From Corylus avellana (lineage: Eukaryota; Streptophyta; Magnoliopsida; Fagales; Betulaceae), in NCBI RefSeq assembly GCF_901000735.1, contig NC_081546.1, positions 9,574,254-9,638,253 on the forward strand: 64,000 bases of DNA. Reading direction: 5' to 3'. The stretch's first letter is position 1. Each line of letters starts with the position of its first letter. Positions 10,607 to 20,674 of the stretch are shown here, piece after piece. Below the pieces are notes generated by a model. The model made no database searches. It was given only the letters and a program-made list of their open reading frames with translations, and had not been told where the DNA came from. A program made the position numbers and the translations under genes.

Positions 10607-11056
10607 GAGCATTCCCAATGGAGGAGCCATATTTTTATGTAAAATGGCTTCTCAAAACTCACTTTTATCTAGTTTAGCTAAGCAATTTTTAAATGTCTCT
10701 ACATCCGATTAGCGATATTTCTATCTATTCTATTAAAATATTATTAAAAGCAATAAAAATTTTGAGAAAAAGAGAACATGTGAGAGGAAAAATGGGAAAA
10801 GTTTTGGAAAAAAGAGAACATGCAGAGAAAAAGAAGGAAAAGATTTGGGAAAAAGAGAAAATAGGTGAGAGAAACAATAAAAAATAAAATAGCTCCCTTG
10901 AAAAGTGCTGCTACATTTAGCTTTTTTTTTTTAGCTCTCCTAATCAAATATCTATTTTACATTTTCTTTTGGCTAATCCAATGTAGGGGTTTTTTTAAAC
11001 ATTTGAAGAGCCATTTTAGATAAAAGTAATATTTAGTTCTTCCATTGGGAATGCTC
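10607..11056. mobile_element. Harbinger/Tourist-like MITE, 450 bp
   Basis: Terminal repeats gagcattcccaatgga and tccattgggaatgctc are perfect complements. The flanking TAA (10604-10606 and 11057-11059) is the 3-bp target duplication of PIF/Harbinger elements. It is nested in the 3' untranslated part of the gypsy element, so it is younger. No transposase. Confidence 0.85.
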
Positions 11057-11440
11057 TAAGAACATAAAGCCTCTGAAGAAGGATTGTTCAAGGATTAAAC
11101 TACCTCGGAGAAATAAAACCGAGAACATAAAGACTCTAAAGAAGGATTGTTCAAAGGGGCTTTCCCAAGGCCGAGCATTCTGCCGAGCATCCTGCCAAGC
11201 AATCACAAAAATTAAACTCTTAAGTTTTATTTTTAAGATTGTGAAAAGAAAAAGGGAACAAGCGAGACAATAAAGTTGAGCGAAAGACCTTTTTCTCACT
11301 TAAGCTTATTCAAAGATTTTTTTAACAAGTCTTTAGCCTTAGAAGGGCCAGCTTCGAGAGCTCCAGGGCTTCCCGAGTTTACATAAGAGTCTTGATGCCC
11401 GACTAGCTAGACAAGTCAACCATGGGAATGGGGGGGTAAC

Positions 11441-11833
11441 TGTTGGGGATAAAATCCGCTATGGTTCCCACTATCTCTCAACCACCCTTCATTATCTCCA
11501 CTATCTCTCTACTACCTCACAATATCTCTCAATCGCTAGAAGGGAGAACATGGAGTGAGCGGTTACACAAACAAAATCCTATAAAAAGGAACTCAAGGCA
11601 TCAGGTAGGGGAGGGTCGATCAATTACTTCTCAGTATTATATTAGCTCATGCTATATTTTGACTCTATATATGATTGCTAACTTAAGCATCGGAGAGTAT
11701 CCGGCAAAGGCCCGGGGACCCCTTTGATGCTCTTGTTATTTTGTAGGAGGCCGACGATCGAAGATCAAAGACTCCTCAAAGAACGCGAAGATCTCACTAA
11801 TAGGAGACTGTTAGACCAAAAAATGCTCTAACA
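11441..11833 (+). repeat. 3' LTR of the decayed gypsy element
   Basis: 393 bp, TGTTGGGG to CTAACA. Complete, and the better-preserved copy of the pair. Confidence 0.85.
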
Positions 11834-12105
11834 GAAGCATACAAAGGTTAGTGGTGCCTATTACCTAGGAATTTTTCAAAATGGAGATGATCCGACTATT
11901 TAATTTTATGGAATATGTTATTCTTAGTTAATTTTCTCTTTCTCCACACGAAGGGGTATCTCAATTAAATTTTCTTAATTTGTGACAGGGATTATTTTTC
12001 AGAATACCCTTGTGACTTATGATAGGGAGCACAATAAGATTGGCTTTTGGAAAGCTAATTGTTTTGAACTATGGAAGAGTTTGCATTACCTTGATCCTCG
12101 TATTT

Positions 12106-12584
12106 AAGAGTCCCTGTCATCATTTGTTCTTGTCCACCCTTTGGGGTTTGGAGAGGTTTGTGGAACCTATACAGTTTCGTGCTCCTTCCAAGACCTTTTG
12201 GTTGTGCCATCTTTGACACACCATATATTACTGCCTTAATTGGTGATTCATTTTCTTGGTCTTCGTGCCAAGAAATCATAGGCCCATGTTATTTATTTGA
12301 TATATTGCCTCTTTTTTTTTTCTTTATTATTATTATTTTTCCCTGTTTACCTTGTCTAATATTGTGGTTTAGTGGCTTTTTGTTTGGGTTGCCTAGCCCG
12401 TTATTGAAATTTGTTATTTCATTTTTTATGTATTTACAAAACAAAGAAAGAATAAAAATGTAGGATTTTCATAGAAAACAAAGATTAGAGGTATTTTCAA
12501 AAAAAGGTTTCTAATACAAATTGTCAGTTTCCTTAAACTTGTTGAGTCGTGGACTCACACATATAATTGTGGAGTAATGATATA
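12106..12584. other. Non-coding stretch after the pseudogene
   Basis: Similarity to the protease gene stops near 12105, at the start of the Pro-rich part of exon 8. The rest is T-rich DNA with no coding frame I can support. Confidence 0.5.
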
Positions 12585-12738
12585 AAGATGACTAAAGTTC
12601 TCCAGAGTATTCCCAAATGTAATATGTCTTTTAAAATCACAATTGAATTTGAAATAGTCATTATTGAATTTTGATATATTGGTGACTTTAAAAGTCACAT
12701 CACATCTGAGAGGACTCTAGTCCTCCTTGTATTACTAC
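12585..12738. mobile_element. Inverted-repeat MITE
   Basis: The arms include atgtcttttaaaatcac and gtgactttaaaagtcacat, with outer parts gttctccagagta and its rough complement ggactctagtcctcc. It is the same family as 13046-13125 and 48529-48698. Confidence 0.6.
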
Positions 12739-13045
12739 TCATAATTGTGATAATTTTAAAGATGTTGCAAGAGAAGAAGTGACGTAGTGGCAGTACATGA
12801 TTCTACTACTATCATGCTTACAACTAGTTCATTGTTATTTGAAGCTTGTAGTTTATCCACATCTCACAACTGTTGCGCAAGTAGCTGATCATGAAGAATT
12901 CTTGTTTGCTTGGAAGTCTCTTGGGTCTGCAGCCAGCTAGTTGTTAGGAGTCTTAGGAGTCGTTTTTCTTTTTGTTAGTTTGTTTACATCTTTTAATAAG
13001 TGGGCACTATTTATGAATAATGTTATAAGTCCTTGTATCTGTCGA

Positions 13046-13125
13046 AGAATGATGTGGCTCTTAAAATCACTATTGTGCTTGTCATTGATTACTACTAGAT
13101 TTTGATCAAATAGTGATTTTAAAAG
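13046..13125. mobile_element. Short inverted-repeat MITE fragment
   Basis: gatgtggctcttaaaatcac and gtgattttaaaagccacc form facing arms about 20 bp long around a 40-bp centre. Same family as the element at 12585. Confidence 0.55.
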
Positions 13126-13400
13126 CCACCGTACTCAATAAAAGTATTGAATAGTTATTTTGCAAAACTTATTTTGAGTGTGATTCTCTTCTCTTGTTGG
13201 TGTGACACCATCTCTTGGGGTGATGCCAACCTTTTGTGTTAATATTATCTATCAGTATATTTCTTGGTAAGCTTATATTTGCTTCTGGCCAGCTTCAAGA
13301 AGAAGCTGATGAGGACCCGTATACTTGTTTTTTTGATTACTTTCTTCCTTCGCGTTTTCTAATTAAGGGATCTATGTAACTCTTCTGGCTATTTACTTAT

Positions 13401-13640
13401 GGACAAAGTTTTCTTCCAAACTGGGTTGGAGAAATTTCTTTTAGCCTAGTCTATAAAAGTGACAAGTGTCCTTTTTTTTAATAAAATATGAGATGCACAT
13501 GAGTTTTTAACACAAGTTATTCCAACTTGTCCATACTATTAAAAAAACATATGTATTTCACATGTTCAATGGACACATGACACTTTTATATATTAGGTTG
13601 AAGGAAATTCCTTCAACCCAGTTTGGAAGAAAAATTTGCC
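13401..13640. mobile_element. Mutator-like MITE with perfect 10-bp target duplication
   Basis: Flanked by atttacttat on both sides (13391-13400 and 13641-13650). The arms of about 70 bp are imperfect complements: ttcttccaaactgggttg on the left and caacccagtttggaagaa on the right, with cttttatatattagg matching the left inner part. Arm length and duplication size fit Mutator-like elements. No coding sequence. Confidence 0.85.
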
Positions 13641-13650
13641 ATTTACTTAT

Positions 13651-14339
13651 TAAATAAGTTTGGGGTCGTTACGGTGACACTTCAAGTTAATTAATTTTGG
13701 GGGCGTTAGAATGTTTAACATGGATTGATTTATGAATATTTTTTTCCAAATTATGCATTATATGTTTTGATGAAAAATTATACTATGTATGGATTTCATG
13801 TTACGTATAAAGGAAAGAAAAAGAAAAGAAAAATGCATAAGCAGTAATATATATAAGAGAAATTTGTGTCAATATTTTGCCTATATTTTTTCCATATTAT
13901 CTTACAAATCAACTATTAGATTTGTGAACTTATGTGAATCCCACATAAGTCAATTATGGGCCCCACAAATCTAATGGTTGGTCTATTGAATCTGTAAGAG
14001 AATATGAGAGAAATATGAACAAATTATTGATACCAATCATTTATATATTTATAAATATATGTATATAATTTAAAAGAAGTAAAAGAAAGTAATTTTACAT
14101 AGATTTATAAATATATGTATATAATTTGTTTGTAAGCCTAGCATTTTTCAAAAAAATTGATTCATAATTTTACGACCCAGATATCCTCGAAGAGGACAAC
14201 CTTACTACATGTTATGAATTTGATTAATCGAAGTCCAAGCTCATAATGTATGAATTTGATCCATCAAAGTCCGACCTCATAGGGGAAATTTTAATTTTTT
14301 TTTTTTTTTTAAAAAAAAGCAAATTTATTCTAAGTGACA
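13651..14339. other. AT-rich non-coding stretch
   Basis: Contains two copies of aaatatatgtatataattt (about 14053 and 14110) and two copies of a short unit with aatttgat-atc-aagtcc (about 14215 and 14262). I see no gene. Confidence 0.4.
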
Positions 14340-14640
14340 CGTGCCACACTATAATTAATATTGATGTGGTATATTAATGGATTATGTCAACTTTCTAACA
14401 ATAGGAACAATTTACTTTTTTTCTTCTTCTTTTTTTTTTGTTTTTTGTTTTTGTTTTTGTTTTGTTTTTGTTTTGTTAGTTTGTTTGTCGTTTGTTTGTT
14501 TTTTTTTTTTTTTTGCCTACCCTAGAGAGTAATTAATTAAATTTTAAAGCTCATGGAGCTATTTATCAAAACATCAAACCACATGGATAAAAATGATTTA
14601 TCCCAATAAGTTAATGATAAAGAGAAAGGTGTATTTTGCA
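14340..14640. repeat. Diverged copy of a repeat also present in the Snakin block
   Basis: Includes gatgtggtatattaatgg, a run of gttttgttttt, and aaagctcatggagctatt followed by atcaaaac. These match in order the stretches at about 34495-34650 and 42735-42890. It is a dispersed repeat family with no coding capacity visible. Confidence 0.5.
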
Positions 14641-15394
14641 AGTCAAAAGTTTTATTAAAAAGTTCAGTGAAAAATATTTATGAAGAAATGTTTAGACAAA
14701 TGATTGTTGTTTCCTCAAAAAAATCTAAGGTGTTTTCCAGCAAGGTGTAGTTTTCGGTTTATAATGTAATGTGAAAATATATAACAAGAGTCCAATATAC
14801 CTAGGAGGGTGTTGAATAAGTATGTGCTAATATAATGCAAAATTAAAAATTTATTAACCACAAACAAACAATAACCAAAATATAAAAAGCAAAAAAACAA
14901 TTGATACATAGATATTGGTGACGAAGTGAAAACCTTTTGAAGAACTCTTTAAAAGTAAAACCACTTACAAACAACATGCCTAAAAAATCAATCCACTAAG
15001 AATAATTAAAGTTGTACAAGTAATCACACTTACAAAACCTTTGTAACAGACTTCCTCTCGTACCAAGACAAGTGACACACTTGCCTTTTACAGTGGTAGC
15101 TTCAGAACCTCTGAGCAATTCTTCTTCTTGATCTTCTATATTGGAACTCCAATATGGATTCAACAGATTTTCATGTATTTTATATCTCGGTGGTTAGCAA
15201 TAACCAAAACTCTAAGAGATCACTAACTTGAAGCTCTAGGTCTAAAACTTTCTCTTAACACACTGAGATATATAATACAATCTCTTTACAATTTCATTCT
15301 TAGAAGCCCCCTTAAAAAGACTTGAAAATCTTGAGTAGCAAGAAAGGGACCTAATTCCAAGATATTGTAGAAATCGAAAATCTGTTCGGACGAG
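14641..15394. other. Non-coding stretch
   Basis: No coding frame I can support. The part from about 14700 onwards has the look of an LTR or untranslated retroelement sequence leading into the repeat that follows, but I cannot assign ends. Confidence 0.3.
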
Positions 15395-15705
15395 TAAGTG
15401 GTCCGTTCAAACGTTACTAGGTTAAACTTTGAAAACAAGGTTTTTTTCAAGCGGCACATCCAAACGACCTTTGGAGCGAAGCTTGGAACGAGGTCCTTGG
15501 GTTATCTTCCGTTCAAACGATCTTTGAAATGCCAAATAGAACGAAGCTCTCAGGAAAGACTTCATTCTTCATCCGTTCGAACGCCACTTGAAATGAACCT
15601 CTCCAGAGATCTTCCATTCGAACGACACTTGGAACGGAACTTAGAACAGATCCCTTGGGAATTCTTCCGTTTGAAAGACACATGGAACGGCGCTTAGAAT
15701 GGAAC
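15395..15705. repeat. Degenerate tandem repeat with CCGTTCGAACG core
   Basis: Units of about 45-65 bp built on ttccgttcgaacgacacttg followed by gaacgg occur about six times (near 15402, 15457, 15508, 15571, 15615 and 15664). The core is a short palindrome. Open frames here are repeat artefacts. Confidence 0.7.
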
Positions 15706-16117
15706 ATTTGGTCAAACTTCATCAAAACATTTTGTCTAAAACCAAATTACATCAAAATATTTTGAGCACCGAACTAGCCAACACTAAAAACCTAACATAA
15801 TGAGTCATACGCAAATTAATATAATTTCTTTCAACAAATTATGATCAAGGTCCAATGTGGTCCTAATAAATCAACCTAAGATAGTTTTCAATATCGGCCA
15901 ATCACTTTGATCCACCCAGTCTCATGCGTAAAGAAATAATTGTGGTTTGGCATCACCAGAATCCCTTTGATGTTTCTAATAAGATATTATAAACAAAGTG
16001 GATCATAAAAATAGTTTATAATTTCAAGTGGGCCAAAGATGAGTGAACAAATAAAATACTAAATCAATAAACTTGCAGAGCTAGCTGCCAACATCTTAAA
16101 AAAAAAAAAAAAAAAAA

Positions 16118-16508
16118 TTAGGGAAATTTCAGTTTAGCCTCCTGAATTTTCACGCGATTTGACAAACTCTTCAAACTTTCAAATCTCTCACTTTGGACCC
16201 CTTAACTTTCAATTGCTATCAATGTGGACCCCTCCATCAGATTTTAAATATTACATGACGTTTATATCCCTGACTTTTGTATAAAATTTCAACTTTACCC
16301 TTAATTCCAAAACCTTTCTATATATATATATATTTAAAAAAAAAAAATCAGGGATATTTTGGTCGTTTTAGTATTTTTAACGGCTAAAATTGATGAAGGG
16401 GTCAACATTGAGAGCAATTGAAAGTTCAGGGGTTCAAATTGAGAGATTTGAAAGTTTGGAGGGTTTGTCAAATCGCGTGGAAGTTTAGGTGGCTAAAGTG
16501 AAGTTTCC
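16118..16508. mobile_element. Long inverted-repeat (Mutator-like) MITE
   Basis: The left arm contains acgcgatttgacaaactctt and tttcaaatctctcactttgg; the right arm contains their complements gagagatttgaaagtttgg and gtttgtcaaatcgcgtgg. The outer ends ggg-aaatttcag and gaagtttccc also match. The arms are about 140 bp. The flanks aaaaaatta and aaaaattta suggest a 9-bp target duplication with one change. Confidence 0.75.
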
Positions 16509-16567
16509 CCAAAAATTTAAATCAAAGTAGGATGCGATTTCATAACATCTTCAAAATTAGTATTAAT

Positions 16568-16836
16568 TAAGGTTTTGTTTGGCAAATCCTTTCCTTTTCC
16601 TTTGTTATTATTCACCATCATTTCTCAAAAAAATCAACATCAAAACATTCTAACTTTTTTCACTTTTTATATCACATCATTCACTTTTTATTATTATTCT
16701 AATAAAAAAATTACTACAAAATAAAACTTTTTTACTTTTTCATATCACTTTTTCATTTTTTTTATACAAAACATTCTTACTTTACATCAACTATAATGTC
16801 TAAGGAAAAAACTTTGCCAAACAAAGCAAGACCTTA
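16568..16836. mobile_element. MITE with AAGGTTTTGTTTGGCAAA ends
   Basis: The left end aaggttttgtttggcaaa and the right end tttgccaaacaaagcaagacctt are imperfect complements. The interior is AT-rich. The flanks tta and taa would fit a 3-bp duplication, but the palindromic junction makes the exact border uncertain. Confidence 0.6.
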
Positions 16837-17287
16837 ACTGCGTATGTCTTAACTCCTAATCATTATTTATGAAAGAATAGTGGAAACAATATTGAAAATC
16901 ATTTTTCACTTTTGATATAATAGAAACTAAATTGATAATTGCTCCCTTTTCTCTCTTGTTCTCTGGTTGTGAATTGTTGCTTTACTTTATCCATCTCTTT
17001 CTCCTAAATGGTACTGATAATGCAGATAATTGCACGACTAACCTCAAGCAATGAATACTTGCAAAAGATATGGAAAAGTAAGATTGAAGGCTTGCCAAAG
17101 AAAGATATTTTCAAATTTCGATGCTTAAGTTAAGAAAGATTTTTGTGAAGAGACCGCTTGCTAGGAAAAAGGGTGAATACCCTAGCAATAGGGAGTTGAA
17201 TGTGTATACTTGGAGTGATTGCCTTTCCTTTAATTAATGGAGTGTTTTTCCTTGTATGACCTTTAGCTAGGTGTCATCGTTTGACAA

Positions 17288-17937
17288 TAGGGGTGTCAAA
17301 AATTACCGGAAAACCAGAATCGGAACCGGAAAACCGGGAAACCGGGGTCCCAGTTTCGATTTCGGTTTGAAAAATCCAAAAACTGTGTACCCTGGTTCCG
17401 GTATCAGTTTTTGGTACCCGGCTTTTACCGGGAATACCGGAACCGGGTTTCCATTTTATTTAATAATATTTATACATTATTATATTTATATATTAATATA
17501 TATATTATATATATTAATATTTTTTACACTTAGGTTTAGGTTTAGGGTATTTTAAAAAATTAATTTTTTATTTCTAAGGCCCAAATAGGTAAAAACATTG
17601 ATTTTTTAGGATTTTTGGATTTTTTAGGTTTATTTTTTAATTGTTTGGAACAATCACAACAAAGCCCCTTTAATTTAGACAAAGAGACTAATAGATTTTT
17701 TAAAAAATGGGCCAACTTATGAAAAAAAAGGCTTATTTTAGGCCCAATACCTAAAATAAATCCAAAAACCAATTTTTTAAAAAAATCGATTACCGGACCG
17801 GGTAAAACCGGAACCGGCTGGTAATCAGGACACCGGTTAACGGGGTCTTGGTTCCAATTCTGGTTTTTCAAAATCGAGAACTGGGGTACCCCAGTTTCGG
17901 CCAAAAACTGAAAAACTGGACTAGGTTGACACCCCTA
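17288..17937. mobile_element. hAT MITE with perfect 8-bp target duplication
   Basis: The terminal repeats taggggtgtcaa and ttgacaccccta are exact complements. Both flanks read tttgacaa (17280-17287 and 17938-17945), an exact 8-bp duplication as in hAT elements. The subterminal parts are rich in accgg and ccggt repeats, such as ggaaccggaaaaccgggaaa, also arranged as inverted copies. The frames at 17271-17555 and 17560-17904 lie in these repeats and are not genes. Confidence 0.9.
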
Positions 17938-18302
17938 TTTGACAAGGTATGACCTGGGTTCGGCGTGGCCTTCAATTCACGTCTTTTAATGAGGTACGAC
18001 TTTTACCACGTGTCACTTGTAGGTAAGGTACGACTTTGCCTCCTGGTAGGATGTAACCATTCACCATTATCGTGTAGTTCCACGTGCACACTAACAAATT
18101 AAGGACATCGCATGATTCCTTGTCATGAACGATGAGACAATTTAAATCGCGTGGAATGGCATGTATCCTCTTTGCCGTGTTCCTCGTAATGATTCGAACA
18201 TATAACTAATAGGGTCACTCGGCTCATCAAGGTTTGCAGTTTGGACCTGCAACCCGAACAGGCCTACATTTTCATCGCGGGGCTCGTTGGGTGGATACAT
18301 TG

Positions 18303-18303
<1 letters not shown>

Positions 18304-18339
<36 letters not shown>
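18304..18339. repeat. (AT)n microsatellite
   Basis: An uninterrupted run of about 18 AT dinucleotides. Confidence 0.95.
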
Positions 18340-18342
<3 letters not shown>

Positions 18343-19291
18343 CCCCTGTGAAGCATTTAGATATGATGATGATGGAGTATGGACCATACAAAGTGCAGCC
18401 ACTTTATGTTGCATTAACATTATCACTCCACTTCTATGCCTTTATTTGATTATCTTCTTCTAAAAAAAGAAGCAAATTGAGAATTCTTTTAATGCCAATA
18501 ACAATACGCCAATCAAATTGAGAATTCTGATAATGCAAAATCTTAAGGTGCGTTTGGCATTACGATTTTATAAGTAAAAAATGCAATTTTAAACCAAATC
18601 TCATAAAATTAATTGTTTGGAATTGCATTTTTTAAAAATTGCAATTTGAAAACGCGGATGTATTTTATTATTATTTTTAAAACGTGCAATTTTAAAAGCT
18701 AAACTACAATTTTAAAGGTTAAATCACAATTTTACCAATCACTTAACTATATTTTTAAAAATTGCGAACTTATCCGTAGGAAGACATGTATGTAATTATC
18801 CTTGCCAAGAGGAATGCTGCGACTCATATTCCCAGGAATTAAGAAAGCCCTATACTTCAATTCTAAGGGTTTTTTTTTTTTTTTTGTGAGTAAATTCTAA
18901 GGTCTTAGTTGGGCACTTTCTGCATTTACTTAATTTCTATGTCTATCAACGTCACCTTGTATTCTCATCATCTCTTGATGCTATCTCCCCTGCACATTTT
19001 CTTCTTGGTTAAATTTCATTGTCCCGGATGTCATAAAATTTAGGAAAAACAATGTAAAATCAGTTTCTATAGTTTATCTGATTTGTAATTATCTCTTTGT
19101 GGTATTTAAATGAAATTAGAGGTTGTGAGGTATCCAAAAATAAACAAATAAAAAAATTTGTCCTTACAATAAAATTTCATTAATTGACTTAATAGATTCT
19201 GATATGATCAGATCTAATAAAATTGCGACATTTATTTGATTTAAGTAAATGTCAACAAAATTGGTTAAATTAGTGGATGAATATTGGTTGT
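18340..19291. other. Non-coding stretch up to the first gap
   Basis: Contains a possible decayed MITE at about 18550-18780 (starts gtgcgtttggcattacgatt; interior has facing aattgcaatttt tracts). From about 19000 it appears to enter the left arm of an inverted-repeat element whose centre is lost in the gap. Confidence 0.35.
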
Positions 19292-19513
19292 NNNNNNNNN
19301 NNNNNNNNNNNNNNNNNNNNNNNNNNNNNNNNNNNNNNNNNNNNNNNNNNNNNNNNNNNNNNNNNNNNNNNNNNNNNNNNNNNNNNNNNNNNNNNNNNNN
19401 NNNNNNNNNNNNNNNNNNNNNNNNNNNNNNNNNNNNNNNNNNNNNNNNNNNNNNNNNNNNNNNNNNNNNNNNNNNNNNNNNNNNNNNNNNNNNNNNNNNN
19501 NNNNNNNNNNNNN
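19292..19513. other. Assembly gap, 222 N
   Basis: Run of unknown bases. Flanking sequence (19000-19291 and 19514-19745) looks like the arms of an inverted-repeat element. Confidence 1.
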
Positions 19514-20640
19514 TTGTTAAAAAAAAAACATTTTTTTTGTTAATTTTTTTTAAAAAAATTAAATATGTGCCACGTGTCAATATCTGATTGGTCCACGTGT
19601 CAGTCTTAATGGTTAACTAACGGTCAACTAACGGATGGACTAAATTGGCCTTTATCAAAACCCCAGGGGGGTCCTGTGATAAAAGTGAAATCCCAAGGGG
19701 GAAAAAATAAAGTTGCTAAATCCTAGGGGGGGTTTGAGGTATTTAATCCTTATTTTTTGGGCATGTATCATAAACTTCTAAATTTATTTTGATACCACAT
19801 AAAGCTAATTGTAAATTAGATAAATCACATAGACTAATCCTGCATTTTCCCCTAAAATTTAGCCAAATAAAGCGCTTAAACCCTAAGTTCAAGTGTGGAT
19901 TGGTATGCACCCCAAAATAAGCATTTTCCTTTTTATATATATGTGTAAAGGTGGTAGCCCGTTTATTTCGGCTTAAAATATTTTTTTTAAAAGAAAGTTT
20001 TTTTTTTCTTCTATTTTTAAGTATTTGACATAGCATAAAATATTAGTCAACCTAAAAATATTTTTAGTTGACCATATAACCTTTATAAAGCAAGAGCGGC
20101 CAAACACCTGCCCCGAAGTGAGTTCCATAAGAACAATTTCATAATTACTTACCCAATTACAAGCAAAAAGAACAAATAGCTATACAAGATTTCAATCCTA
20201 CCTTCAATTAAAATCCTTCAACTCTTTTCGCTGTATGTCTCCTTCTCTTTTTCGCAACTTTTCAAATTATATAAAATTATATAGAAATGTTGATTTTTCG
20301 TACAAGTAAAACGCCGTAAATTGTAATGAAATATTTAACAACAATAAAAAGAAGAAAGAAGTATGGATTAAAAGAAACATATAAATCCAGCAAGGGAGGA
20401 GGGCAGCCTTTTAAAATAGTGAATGGATGCAAAACAATTGGTCCAATCAAATTGAATTTCATGACAAAAATTACAAAAAAAAATTAATTCAATATTTATT
20501 CTGAAATTAGCCTAAGAAATTATTAAAATCATGCTTAATTATCCATTGACTTAGAAAAAATTGGGGGAGAAGAATTTTATTAGCATGAGACGACGGCTCG
20601 GTTAGGATTAACGCCCATCTTCTTCCTTCGTCTCCATCGT
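19514..20640. other. Intergenic DNA upstream of the protease gene
   Basis: The first 230 bp look like the right arm of a Mutator-like inverted-repeat element (ccacgtgtcaatatctgatt, then G-rich ccccaggggggtcc and cctaggggg). The rest is AT-rich. No gene is seen; the proximal promoter of the protease gene must lie at its right end. Confidence 0.45.
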
Positions 20641-20674
20641 CTCTCTCTCTATCTCTCTCTCTCTGTGTGGAGCC
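20641..20674 (+). promoter_or_regulatory. CT-rich 5' leader of the protease gene
   Basis: A (CT)n tract, ctctctctctatctctctct, immediately precedes the start codon. Such tracts are common in plant 5' leaders. I see no convincing TATA box at a fixed distance. Confidence 0.5.

Larger units (their letters stand above)
8400..11833 (+). mobile_element. Internally deleted Ty3/gypsy retrotransposon
   Basis: The 5' LTR runs from 8400 (tgttggggataaaatcc) to about 8788 and the 3' LTR from 11441 to 11833 (tgttggggataaaatccgc to ctctaaca). They are about 390 bp each and clearly alike. The last five or so bases of the 5' LTR and any primer site are missing. A purine-rich tract, gggaatggggggg, precedes the 3' LTR. 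Flanks read aaagc and gaagc, a 5-bp target duplication with one change. The insertion lies exactly at the exon 7 splice acceptor of the protease pseudogene. Coding remains are a gag-like piece near 9740-9880 followed closely by the very end of pol near 10050-10290; everything between is gone. It carries a nested MITE at 10607-11056. Confidence 0.85.
4008..12105 (+). pseudogene. Partial dead copy of the aspartic protease gene, split by nested transposons
   Basis: Segments match the intact gene at 20675-28082 in the same orientation. Exon 3 is at 4059-4488. Exon 4 is split: it starts after the AG near 4561, runs to 4576, and resumes at 5745-5888. The end of intron 6 is at about 8304-8399, exon 7 at about 11838-11900 and exon 8 at about 11989-12100. 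Exons 1, 2, 5, 6 and 9-12 are not found. Disabling changes are many: an in-frame TAG at 4083-4085; loss of one G in a run near 4420 that shifts the frame to a TGA; a TAA in exon 4 (the AACATAAGC context near 5860); a destroyed exon 4 splice donor (gct-gtaag in the intact gene, gct-ttaag here); and a deletion removing the exon 7 donor. The second catalytic motif, DSGTT, is still readable in exon 4. A CACTA MITE and a gypsy element interrupt it. It is an old segmental duplicate, not a retrocopy, because introns are retained. Confidence 0.9.

Noticed and set aside
17271..17904. Frames of 94 and 114 codons
   Set aside because: They lie within the hAT MITE and its CCGGT repeats.
18142..18449. Frames over the (AT)n repeat
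   Set aside because: Open only because of the TATATA run (Ile-Tyr repeats).
19164..19587. Frames across the first gap
   Set aside because: Most of their length is unknown bases.
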